64,000 nucleotides of DNA, taken from Aquilaria yunnanensis (Eukaryota > Streptophyta > Magnoliopsida > Malvales > Thymelaeaceae). Positions within the stretch are counted from its first letter, which is position 1, and each line of letters begins with the position of its first letter. Below are positions 34,750 through 45,819 of the stretch, one piece after another. Below the pieces are notes generated by a model. It was not told where the DNA came from. It saw only the letters and a program-made list of their open reading frames with translations, and did no database searches. The translations under genes and the position numbers were made by a program. The DNA is taken from positions 86,182,001 through 86,246,000 of the forward strand of contig CM077597.1 of the NCBI GenBank assembly GCA_039654915.1, in the 5' to 3' direction.

Positions 34750-35854
34750 ATGAGCTTATTTTGGGCTTATATGGTATTAATACTATATTTAGTTTTAAAG
34801 AAAAGACATATTGTTCTAGCTATAAGAAATTATTGCACATGATAATTAGAGTTTGAATTGAATTGGTTGCGCTTATCGACAAATTAACTCTGTACAGAAG
34901 GTAATGATGGTTTCAGATAAAAATTTAAGATATTATTATTAAGATTGCTACAATATATTCTATTTAAAAAGAGTCACACACTAATTACTAATTGTTAATT
35001 TTAGTGGCAGGGCAAGGATATAATACTCTTGAAGCATGGCATATACTCAAACTTTATATTGATTTACTATTTTGCCACTATTACAAGAAGTTTATTTTTC
35101 ACACGATTTCCCTTCCCTTCTATTTGTGTGGATTTTTTTCACCTTTCAAACTTTTCTCTCCTCATCCTTTCTCTCAATCACCAATTTTGGGTTGTTTACT
35201 AGCTAGAGTTTTGGCGATGGTGGAACAACAGAGAAACAACAATCGATAAAACTAGGAGGTCACTGTTTTCAAGTGATTACCTGCAAATCATCTACCCCAT
35301 CAGACGAATGCGGGAAGAGCTCAATCCATGCCACAAATTGGTGGAATAGCAAAGAAACTATAGCCACATTGGTAGGCGAGGGCTGAGCCAGTTTGCTGCT
35401 GGTTAGCCAGTCTCGATCTCTGTCACCTTTAATCCATAGGAAATTGTAGGTATAAAGGTCTGATTAAAGTTGAGATATCAAATAAGATGAATTGGAAATA
35501 GGGATGAAAATTTGAATACAAATAGAAATTTAATAGCAAAGAGAAGTTTGACATTGTTAAGGTTAATAAATAGAACACAGATAGGAATAAATCAGTCAAT
35601 TAAAAGGAATATGGTGATATGCACTAAGAAACAGCCCCCCTAGTAGAGATAATCTTGTCACATACAAATGCTAAGCTAGTGAAGCTGTTGTCTATTTTTA
35701 ATTAATGCTCTAAATCTAAATTCTTGGTCTATGCTTTTATTTGGATTTTATATGTTATTGGTTGTTAGGTTCTCTTTTAAGTTTTTGTTTTGTTTTAGAT
35801 TTGCCAATTTTTTTTTAGCTAAGAGGCCAATAAAGCTGTTTAATGGTAAAAATT
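34750..35854. other. No recognised gene
   Basis: AT-rich DNA. A plus-strand frame at 34992-35249 ends in an Arg/Asn tail and has no recognised motif. Confidence 0.5.
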
Positions 35855-37295
35855 ATTGGTGTGACGGAACGGGGCCCAGTGCCCCTAATCTTGTAGGCTC
35901 TTAGGGATAATGAATCCCACTAGTTACAGTTGGCTAACTATTACTCGTCAATATAAATTAAAACAATTTATATGCAACTAGTTACTTAGCCTACTCAGAT
36001 TAAGTTATGCATGCTTCTGACTTGGCAATGCAACCGAAATTTAAAAGTCTTGAATTAAAACATTGCTCGAGCATTTCATTAAAACATACTGAAAACGTAC
36101 CAAGTCATTGAAATACTAGTTGCTTTAACTACAAGTAACAGTTTTGTGCATACATTACAACTCTAGCATGCACCCAAAAGTAACAAGATGGATTTACATC
36201 CTAATGTATCCCAATAGAGGCAACTTACTTAGTACACAAAGTACTATGTACAAGAGACAAAATTACTACTAACTAAGATCATTTACTTGAGCCCACCTTG
36301 AGCTAAGCCAAGCTCCAAGTGTAGCCCTTCACTAGACCTTGTTCTTGTGTACTCTTAGCCTCTACACTGTAAAGGCACAACTTGGTTAGCACATAACTTA
36401 TACTGCAAGAAACTAGAATCACTAGGATTCTCAATAAAATACCTGCAAAACAGAAAGCTTAGGCCTCGACTATCACCTCAGTGATTAGGCCCGGGATTAG
36501 ATCCTGCACAATAAAACTAAGGGAATGAGTACTTAAAAGTACTCAGTAAGGATTCCCTTCTTAAATACCTGCAAAGAAATATGCAACAAATATGCAATAT
36601 GGCAACCAAGCAATCAAACATGCAATTCAAACAACAAACAATCAACAAAATGCCAAAAATGCAATGTATGGATGTATGGTATGAAATGCACACAACACAT
36701 GCACTTGGGACTTTCTGCACTTAAGTGCCTTAATTCTTGCCGTGAGCTCAAACGGCTGAGGTACTTGAGATACTGGCCCTCGTATCCCGGACACTTTACC
36801 TCAATTAAGTCCCATCTACGGGTTCTAGAGTAGGTCGTCACCTATCTCAAACTTACCCGCCTTTACCCTTGATTTATTGTACAGGGTAGTCTTACTATGT
36901 GGTTTAACTAGTCAAACCCTCAAGGTTTAACTCAAAATACTACTAGTGGCTCACTTACCAAACCAAATGGCTTGGTTGGGATCGACTTAGGTTTTTCTCT
37001 CTATTGACCATATGTAATTGATACTCTATATGGCCAATAAAGAGTCTAAAAACCCACTTAATCCCCTTAATTTTCATTTAAAAACTTAAATATTATGAGT
37101 TACTTAGCCACCAAGTCACATTTCTTTTACACTTAACCACACAACTTGACTACCTTCCAAATAACGCACAATTCCCGCCTTAGGAACGAATTCTAGACCC
37201 AACCGAGGCTATGGAACGTCTTAGAATAGCCTAGGGATAGAAACCGAGAGTCTAAGTTAATCTTAGGATGGCCGGAAATCGAGGCCAAATTGGCA

Positions 37296-37456
37296 TTTGG
37301 CGACGCGGCGCCAAAGAGCAAATGCTTTTGGCGACGCGGCGCCGCCGAGTAAACGTTCTGTGTACAATTTCGCTTCTTGGCGCCGCGGCGCCAATTCACG
37401 GACGAATTGGCGACGCGTCGCCAACTCGATTTTCTGGGTTTATGCGACAGCGTCGC
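37296..37456. repeat. Array of five GC-rich palindromes in the LTR (copy 1)
   Basis: Within 161 bases of otherwise ordinary sequence: TTTGGCGACGCGGCGCCAAA (37296-37315, imperfect), TTTGGCGACGCGGCGCC (37327-37343), TTGGCGCCGCGGCGCCAA (37377-37394, perfect 18-bp palindrome), TTGGCGACGCGTCGCCAA (37407-37424, perfect) and GCGACAGCGTCGC (37444-37456, stem with three-base centre). In the element's RNA they would form stable hairpins or dimers. Confidence 0.9.
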
Positions 37457-37979
37457 TCTTGTACACAAACTACTCAAACTCTCTCATTTCTAATCCAAAC
37501 TTAATGGGTCTTGTTTCTAATTCATCCCAACATACAAAGCTACAAAACCATGCATTATTTGAGCTTAATTACTTGAACCCTTACCTCAATTTTAGCACAC
37601 AAGCAAGCAATGCAACAAAGCCTCCTAAGCTCAATTGAGCTTCCTTGAGTTCCAAGCCTAAAACCAACGAAAATTGGCACCCAAACCAATCAAACCAAGA
37701 CCATTTCTAGCTCTAGAAACAACCTATAAACACACCAAATGATCTCAAGAAGCTTACCTACGAAAATTGGATTCCAAAACAAGCTCCAAAGATCAAAGGA
37801 AGCAAGAACACTAGCAAAGGGGCTTAGTGATCTTTCTAACACCTTGGGCACCCTTAATTCAATGAGAATTTGCAAGAAAATGGAAGTTTGAGCTGCCAAA
37901 TTTGAGAGGAAAGTGGAGCTACGAATTTTGGGAGCATAGAACAATTGGCTAAGTGAAGAAGAAGAAGAAGAAAACTTAG

Positions 37980-37985
37980 TTTATA
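37980..37985 (-). promoter_or_regulatory. TATA box of the chromovirus B LTR
   Basis: Minus strand CTTATAAACTAAG, about 406 bases from the LTR start and followed by a CTT-repeat pyrimidine tract. The equivalent in the 5' LTR, which would drive the genomic RNA, is 45402-45397. Confidence 0.5.
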
Positions 37986-38366
37986 AGCTTAATAAGCAAC
38001 TTCCCTCCCCTTGCACTTAAGTCCTCATACTCTCAAAAACTTCAAATAGCTCACCAACTCACACTCCAAACTCACTTTTCTTTGTTTTAAAAGGTACTAA
38101 AGAGCTTCCCAAACTTAATTTTCTTGAACACTTTAGCCACTTAAGTTCTAAATGGCTCAAAAAGAACACTTAGTGCCACAAGTTGTCAAAACTTACTAGG
38201 ATGATTCTAAAAGCTAGAACAACTAATGGTCTTGACTTAACTATGCCAAATCACACTTAGGAACTCACTTAACTTGATTAAGCTTATGTTACTTGCTTAA
38301 CAAGGCGCTAATTTGAGGTACTTAATTTCATAAACACTTAATCAAAGTAAATAAACACTTACTTGA

Positions 38367-41300
38367 TTAGTTAACTAGGAGAGCTGTCACATCCTCCCCT
38401 CCTTCAGAAATTTGGTCCTCCAAATTCTGACTTAATTGAGCATACAAACTTGGATATTGCCTTAGCATATCCTGCTCGGTCTCCCAAGTGGCCTCTTCCT
38501 CCCCATGGTTAGACCATAGTACCTTGACCATTGGGATCTGTTTGGTCCTTAGTTTCCGGACTTGTCGGTCAAGAAACTTGATAGGATGTTCCTCATAACT
38601 TAGGTCCTCTCTCAAGGGAATAGTGGGCGGGGTTAACACTTGCCCAGGGTTCACAATGCACTTCCTTAAGGAACTCACATGAAACACATTATGAACATGG
38701 GCTAAACTTGGCGGTAAAGCCAACCGATAAGCCACTTTTCCTACCCTTTCGAGAATTTCAAAAGGACCAATAAACCTTGGTGCCAACTTACCCCTTTGAC
38801 CAAACCTAGCCACACCTTTCATAGGTGAGACTTTAAGGAGTACTCGGTCTCCTACCTCAAACTCTAAATCTTTTCTTCGCACATTGGCGTACTTAGCTTG
38901 CCGGTCTGAGGCAGCTTTGATCCTTGCTTGGATCAACTTAATCTTTGCCGTGGTCTCGGCAATGATTTCTGGACCAACAACTATTTCATCAGCTTTATCT
39001 GCCCAACAATGAGGGGTCACACACTTACGCCCATACAAAGCCTCGTAGGGCGCCATCTTAATAGCTTCTTGATAGCTATTATTATAAGCAAATTCAATCA
39101 AAGGCAGATGTTGGTCCCAATCCCCTTTGAAGTCCATCACACAACTTCGTAACATATCTTCCAAGGTTTGGATCACCCGCTCAGTCTGCCCGTCAGTCTG
39201 AGGGTGATATGCAGTACTTAGGTTCACAGCGGAACCCATAGCCTTTTGAAAGGCACTCCAAAACCTTGAAACAAAACGGGGATCTCTATCAGATACAATC
39301 TGATCAGGAATACCATGAAGTCTTACTACTTCTCGGATATACAACTGGGCTAATTTCTCCATGGTATAAGTGATTTTAATGGGGATAAAATGTGCAGATT
39401 TTGTTAACCTATCCACCACCACCCAAATGGAATCATGCTGACTTCTTGTGTTTGGCAACCCAACACAGAAGTCCATGGTGATGGATCCCCATTTCCTTTC
39501 TGGGAGTGGTAAACTTTGCAACATTCCTGATGGCCTTTGGTGCTCTGCCTTCACCATTTGACAGGTGAGGCACTTAGACACATATTCATACATGTCTCTC
39601 TTAAACTTTGGCCACCAAAAATGAGTCCTAAGGTCATGGTACATCTTATTCACACCAGGGTGAACATTAAACTTACTCGTATATGCCTCCTGCAACACTT
39701 GTTGCCTTAATTCACTTGGCACATAGAGCCGGTCACCAAAATAAAGTAACCCATCCTTGTACTGAAATTCCTTCAATACAGTACCATGCTTTTCCTCCCC
39801 AGAAATTCTTTTCAAGCTCGAATCACTTTCTTGAGCTTGCTTAACTCTAGTCAGCCATGCTGACTGAATTTCAAGGACCATGACTTGAGCCATTTCCCAT
39901 TCTCTCCACAATTCATATAAAACTGTGAATTGCTCTGCACTAGGATCTTTTGAAGTTTGTGTTACTTGATCCTTGGAGAGAATTACCCCAGAATACTTAC
40001 GGCTCAAGGCATCAGCAACCACATTGCCTTTACCTGAACAATAGTCTATCGAGCAATCATAATCCTTGATATACTCGACCCATCTTCTCTGCCTCATGTT
40101 AAGATCCTTTTGGGTAAATAAGTACTTCAGACTTTTATGGTCTGTAAAGATCTTAAAGGATCTTCCCATAAGGTAGTGTCTCCAGAGCTTTAAAGCAAAC
40201 ACAACTGCTGCTAACTCAAGATCATGCACTGGGTAATTCAACTCGTTAGGCCTTAACTGCCTAGACCCATATGCAATCACTTGCTTATCCTGCATCAACA
40301 CACATCCTAATCCTGTCCCAGATGCATCGGTATAAACCACAAAAGTCTCATGCGGATCTGGTAGGATTCAGATGGGAGCAGAAATTAACCTTTCCTTAAG
40401 CTCCTGGAAACTCTCCTCACACTTAGGAGTCCAAATAAACTTCTGTGCCTTCTTTGTCAAGGCGGTCAATGACGAAGCTATTATAGAAAATTTTTCAATA
40501 AACCTTCGATAATAGCCTGCCAAACCCAAGAAACTCCTAACTTCAGTTACAGTTGTTGGGCGTTTCCACTCCACCACAGCCTTTACCTTTTCTGGGTCCA
40601 CACTTAATCCTTGAGCATTTATAATATGTCCAAGGAAAGGAATTTCACTTGCCCAGAACTGGCACTTAGATAGTTTGGCATAAAACTGATTACTCTTGAG
40701 TACTTGCAAAACTATCTCTAAATGTTTTTCATGCTCGTGGGGAGTCGGGGAATACACCAAAATATCATCAATAAACACCTCAACAAACTGATCTAGGTAG
40801 GGCCTAAAAATCCGATTCATGGTATCCATGAAAACTGCCGGAGCATTAGTCACTCCAAACGGCATAACGGTATACTCATAATGCCCATACCTAGTCCTGA
40901 ATGCAGTCTTCGGGATATCCTCATCCCTAACTCTTATCTGGAAATATCCAGACCTTAGGTCTATTTTCGAAAAGACCTTCGCCCCTCTTAATCTATCAAA
41001 TAGATCATCAATTCTGGGCAATGGGTACTTATTCTTTACCGTTACTGCATTCAGTTTTCTATAGTCTATACACAACCTTAAGGTTCCATCCTTTTTCTTT
41101 ACAAACAACACTGGAGCACCCCACGGGGAAATACTTGGCCTAATAAAGCCTTTCTCAAGCAACTCTTCTAATTGCTTTTTCAGCTCATCCATTTCAGGTG
41201 CTGACATCCTATAAGGGGGTATGGAAATTGGTTCTGCCCCAGGCTGTAAATGTATGGAGAATTCAATCTCCCTTCTTGGAGGTAACCCTGGGAGGTCTAC

Positions 41301-43139
41301 AGGAAAAACTTCTGGAAATAGATTGGCTACTTGAATTTCCTTGAGTTGCTCCTCGACTGCCACTCCGTTCAACGAGCAAGCGACCAACTCACTCGGAACG
41401 GGAATGGACTCCAATAACTTGAGGTGCAAACTCTTTACACTACTTGCCAAACCGCCTGTGCAAGTTATACTTACCCCTGAGGCATCCTCAAGAGTGACCT
41501 TACAACCCGCACAGTCAATCTGGGCCTTAAACTTACTTAACCAATCCATTCCAAGGACAATATCATAAGGAATTGAGGCCAAGACCCAAAGGTCACTTAA
41601 AAATTTACTACCTCCTAATTCCAAAGGATATCCCACAACCATTTCATTGGTAAACACAAGGTTACTCCCCACTGACTTAATGAACATCATTTCATCAAGC
41701 ACAGTTCTATGCAAACCAAACTTAACAACCATGCCTAGAGTAATGACAGAAATAGTAGCACCAGTATCAAACAGAATTCTAATACTACTATCCTGAACAT
41801 TAAAGTTACCTTGCACAGCTGTAGGTTCTCTGGATACCTGGCTTGCCAGTGCAAAAACTCATGGTGGCACAGGAGGAACTCTGACAAAAGTACTACCAGC
41901 ACTACCAACTCCTGAGGCTCCCGGTCGTCCTTGACCTTGGTCTTGTCTAAGCCTTGGGCACTCTTTAGCCCAATGTCCTGGCTGACGACAATAATTGCAG
42001 AGATCGGTTCCAAGGGTACAAGGTTTGTTACCATGAAATCTTTGACACTTAGGACAACGGCCTTTTGCAGCTTTCTTGATTTTCTTGGAAGGTCCTTGAT
42101 CACCTCCCACACTAGGCCTTTTATCCATTAACCTTGAATGTACTGGAACCCTCGGCTCAACGGCCTTTTCATTGGATTTTGCTTCCATCAACTCCCTTTC
42201 CAACACTAAGGCTTTTTGGACAGCCTCATGATAGGTCCGAACTCCTATCACTGTCAGAAAACTCCTCAACTCCACCCTAAGTCCACGAATGAACTTCTTT
42301 GCCTTTAGTTCATCTTTTCCGGCCAAATGAGGTGCATACCGAAAAAGAGAACTAAACTTCCTTTCATACTCATGAACTGTTAGCCTTCCCTGGATTAGTT
42401 CATCAAACTCAATCCGCTTTTGATCCTGGGCGGCCTCACTATTGAATTCATTTCGAAACTCCTTCTCGAATTCAATCCAATCAAGCTCCTTAGGCCTTTG
42501 CCCGATCCTCCCTTCATTATAAGCATCAAGCCTTTCCATGACATCCTTCCACCATAATGAAGCCTTGCCCTCTAAAAAGAAAGGTACTAAATCCATCTTT
42601 ACTTTGTCATCTAACTTCATGTTTTTGAAGATCTCATTAATCTGGTACAACCACCCTTCTGCCATATCGGGATCTCCTATGCCATTGAACTTGGGAGTAT
42701 TAATATCCCGGCATAAGGAAACAAGTCCCATATGGTCTGGAATGACGGGTCTCCTCCTTGGATGGATGTCCTCCTCATCTTCCTCCTCACTGTCCTCTTC
42801 ACTGTCCTCACTGGACTCTACTTGAGCATGCTCATTAAATGGTTCCTGACCTTGCACTTGCCCCTGGGGCGGGGGATTTCTCCCCTGACCTTGGTGCACC
42901 GTTGGGCCTTAGTGCACTTCGGCCCTTACCCCATTAGGGTCCTCCAAGGTCTCCCCCTGAACTGGAGGTTGAGCACGCTCTTCAAGCAAAATGGCCATGC
43001 CATGTAACATCCGGTCCATCGACTCATTAAGTCTCCTCAACAAGGAAACCACTTCCCTCATGTCTGATCCACCGGGATCACTAGTTCCTGCACCGGAACC
43101 CTGAGCCTCAGCAGTAGTACCAGCCCGTGTGTTCACCAT
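38367..43139 (-). pseudogene. Gag-pol polyprotein of chromovirus B, three in-frame stops
   Basis: A single frame of 1590 codons starts MVNTRAG at 43139 and ends at 38367. Only three stops interrupt it: 42911-42909 in gag, 41861-41859 between gag and protease, and 40370-40368 between RT and RNase H. Gag has a CX2CX3HX4C motif and then the zinc knuckle CNYCRQPGHWAKEC (near residue 382). Protease has LFDTGAT (about 457). RT has FIDDILVYS. RNase H keeps its four acidic residues (about 938, 975, 1000, 1043). Integrase has an intact H-H-C-C finger (about 1160-1193) and D-D-35-E (1223, 1284, 1320). The C-terminal [11 protein letters not shown] is chromodomain-like. No catalytic residue is lost. As it stands the element cannot make full Gag-Pol without readthrough. 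Confidence 0.92.
38392..38403 (-). promoter_or_regulatory. Polypurine tract of chromovirus B
   Basis: Minus strand AAGGAGGGGAGG(A) directly precedes TGTGACAG of the 3' LTR. It also encodes EGGED of the polyprotein tail. Confidence 0.9.
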
Positions 43140-43256
43140 ACCTGCAACCACAGCCAGAAGACCATATCCAGAGCAACTTATAAGCAGTACTAACCACACT
43201 TAACACAAGAACACTTTGATCTTAGTTCACTTATTGCCTCTACTAGGAACATTAAC

Positions 43257-43270
43257 CCGCTCTGATACCA
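43257..43270 (-). promoter_or_regulatory. Primer binding site (tRNA-Met type) of chromovirus B
   Basis: Minus strand TGGTATCAGAGCGG, six bases inside the 5' LTR end at 43277. It matches the initiator tRNA-Met complement. Confidence 0.92.
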
Positions 43271-43276
43271 ATTTTC

Positions 43277-45808
43277 TGTGACGGAACGGGGCCCAGTGCC
43301 CCTAATCTTGTAGGCTCTTAGGGATAATGAATCCCACTAGTTACAGTTGGCTAACTATTACTCGTCAATATAAATTAAAACAATTTATATGCAACTAGTT
43401 ACTTAGCCTACTCAGATTAAGTTATGCATGCTTCTGACTTGGCAATGCAACCGAAATTTAAAAGTCTTGAATTAAAACATTGCTCGAGCATTTCATTAAA
43501 ACATACTGAAAACGTACCAAGTCATTGAAATACTAGTTGCTTTAACTACAAGTAACAGTTTTGTGCATACATTACAACTCTAGCATGCACCCAAAAGTAA
43601 CAAGATGGATTTACATCCTAATGTATCCCAATAGAGGCAACTTACTTAGTACACAAAGTACTATGTACAAGAGACAAAATTACTACTAACTAAGATCATT
43701 TACTTGAGCCTACCTTGAGCTAAGCCAAGCTCCAAGTGTAGCCCTTCACTAGACCTTGTTCTTGTGTACTCTTAGCCTCTACACTGTAAAGGCACAACTT
43801 GGTTAGCACATAACTTATACTGCAAGAAACTAGAATCACTAGGATTCTCAATAAAATACCTGCAAAACAGAAAGCTTAGGCCTCGACTATCACCTCAGTG
43901 ATTAGGCCCGGGATTAGATCCTGCACAATAAAACTAAGGGAATGAGTACTTAAAAGTACTCAGTAAGGATTCCCTTCTTAAATACCTGCAAAGAAATATG
44001 CAACAAATATGCAATATGGCAACCAAGCAATCAAACATGCAATTCAAACAACAAACAATCAACAAAATGCCAAAAATGCAATGTATGGATGTATGGTATG
44101 AAATGCACACAACACATGCACTTGGGACTTTCTGCACTTAAGTGCCTTAATTCTTGCCGTGAGCTCAAACGGCTGAGGTACTTGAGATACTGGCCCTCGT
44201 ATCCCGGACACTTTACCTCAATTAAGTCCCATCTACGGGTTCTAGAGTAGGTCGTCACCTATCTCAAACTTACCCGCCTTTACCCTTGATTTATTGTACA
44301 GGGTAGTCTTACTATGTGGTTTAACTAGTCAAACCCTCAAGGTTTAACTCAAAATACTACTAGTGGCTCACTTACCAAACCAAATGGCTTGGTTGGGATC
44401 GACTTAGGTTTTTCTCTCTATTGACCATATGTAATTGATACTCTATATGGCCAATAAAGAGTCTAAAAACCCACTTAATCCCCTTAATTTTCATTTAAAA
44501 ACTTAAATATTATGAGTTACTTAGCCACCAAGTCACATTTCTTTTACACTTAACCACACAACTTGACTACCTTCCAAATAACGCACAATTCCCGCCTTAG
44601 GAACGAATTCTAGACCCAACCGAGGCTATGGAACGTCTTAGAATAGCCTAGGGATAGAAACCGAGAGTCTAAGTTAATCTTAGGATGGCCGGAAATCGAG
44701 GCCAAATTGGCATTTGGCGACGCGGCGCCAAAGAGCAAATGCTTTTGGCGACGCGGCGCCGCCGAGTAAACGTTCTGTGTACAATTTCGCTTCTTGGCGC
44801 CGCGGCGCCAATTCACGGACGAATTGGCGACGCGTCGCCAACTCGATTTTCTGGGTTTATGCGACAGCGTCGCTCTTGTACACAAACTACTCAAACTCTC
44901 TCATTTCTAATCCAAACTTAATGGGTCTTGTTTCTAATTCATCCCAACATACAAAGCTACAAAACCATGCATTATTTGAGCTTAATTACTTGAACCCTTA
45001 CCTCAATTTTAGCACACAAGCAAGCAATGCAACAAAGCCTCCTAAGCTCAATTGAGCTTCCTTGAGTTCCAAGCCTAAAACCAACGAAAATTGGCACCCA
45101 AACCAATCAAACCAAGACCATTTCTAGCTCTAGAAACAACCTATAAACACACCAAATGATCTCAAGAAGCTTACCTACGAAAATTGGATTCCAAAACAAG
45201 CTCCAAAGATCAAAGGAAGCAAGAACACTAGCAAAGGGGCTTAGTGATCTTTCTAACACCTTGGGCACCCTTAATTCAATGAGAATTTGCAAGAAAATGG
45301 AAGTTTGAGCTGCCAAATTTGAGAGGAAAGTGGAGCTACGAATTTTGGGAGCATAGAACAATTGGCTAAGTGAAGAAGAAGAAGAAGAAAACTTAGTTTA
45401 TAAGCTTAATAAGCAACTTCCCTCCCCTTGCACTTAAGTCCTCATACTCTCAAAAACTTCAAATAGCTCACCAACTCACACTCCAAACTCACTTTTCTTT
45501 GTTTTAAAAGGTACTAAAGAGCTTCCCAAACTTAATTTTCTTGAACACTTTAGCCACTTAAGTTCTAAATGGCTCAAAAAGAACACTTAGTGCCACAAGT
45601 TGTCAAAACTTACTAGGATGATTCTAAAAGCTAGAACAACTAATGGTCTTGACTTAACTATGCCAAATCACACTTAGGAACTCACTTAACTTGATTAAGC
45701 TTATGTTACTTGCTTAACAAGGCGCTAATTTGAGGTACTTAATTTCATAAACACTTAATCAAAGTAAATAAACACTTACTTGATTAGTTAACTAGGAGAG
45801 CTGTCACA
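43277..45808 (-). mobile_element. 5' LTR of chromovirus B
   Basis: Same length as the 3' LTR and identical by eye except at 43711. On the minus strand transcription would start downstream of the TATA box at 45402-45397. The GC palindrome array would then fall in the transcribed leader. Confidence 0.95.
44713..44873. repeat. Array of five GC-rich palindromes in the LTR (copy 2)
   Basis: Identical to 37296-37456 at an offset of 7417 bases. The two perfect 18-mers are at 44794-44811 and 44824-44841. Confidence 0.9.
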
Positions 45809-45819
45809 ATTGGTCTATC

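Larger units (their letters stand above)
35860..38391 (-). mobile_element. 3' LTR of chromovirus B
   Basis: On the minus strand it runs from TGTGACAGCTC (38391) to CCGTCACA (35860). A TATAAA box lies at 37985-37980. The GC palindrome array lies about 600 bases downstream of it. The end of the pol frame (stop 38369-38367) lies inside this LTR. Confidence 0.95.
35855..45813 (-). mobile_element. Complete young Tekay-like chromovirus (B)
   Basis: TSD ATTGG (35855-35859 and 45809-45813) bounds two 2532-bp LTRs (35860-38391 and 43277-45808). Between them are a tRNA-Met primer site, gag, protease, RT, RNase H, integrase with a chromodomain-like tail, and a polypurine tract. By eye the LTRs differ at one base (C at 36294, T at 43711). 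At commonly used plant LTR rates that means an age of tens of thousands of years or less. It is the only element here that could have moved recently. Confidence 0.95.

Noticed and set aside
34992..35249. An 85-codon hydrophobic plus-strand frame as a small gene
   Set aside because: No family motif, AT-rich codon content like the surrounding DNA, and no splice or promoter context.
37297..37638. A 113-codon Arg-rich frame repeated at 44714-45055
   Set aside because: It lies inside both LTRs and comes from the GC palindrome array; identity between copies reflects LTR identity, not selection on a protein.
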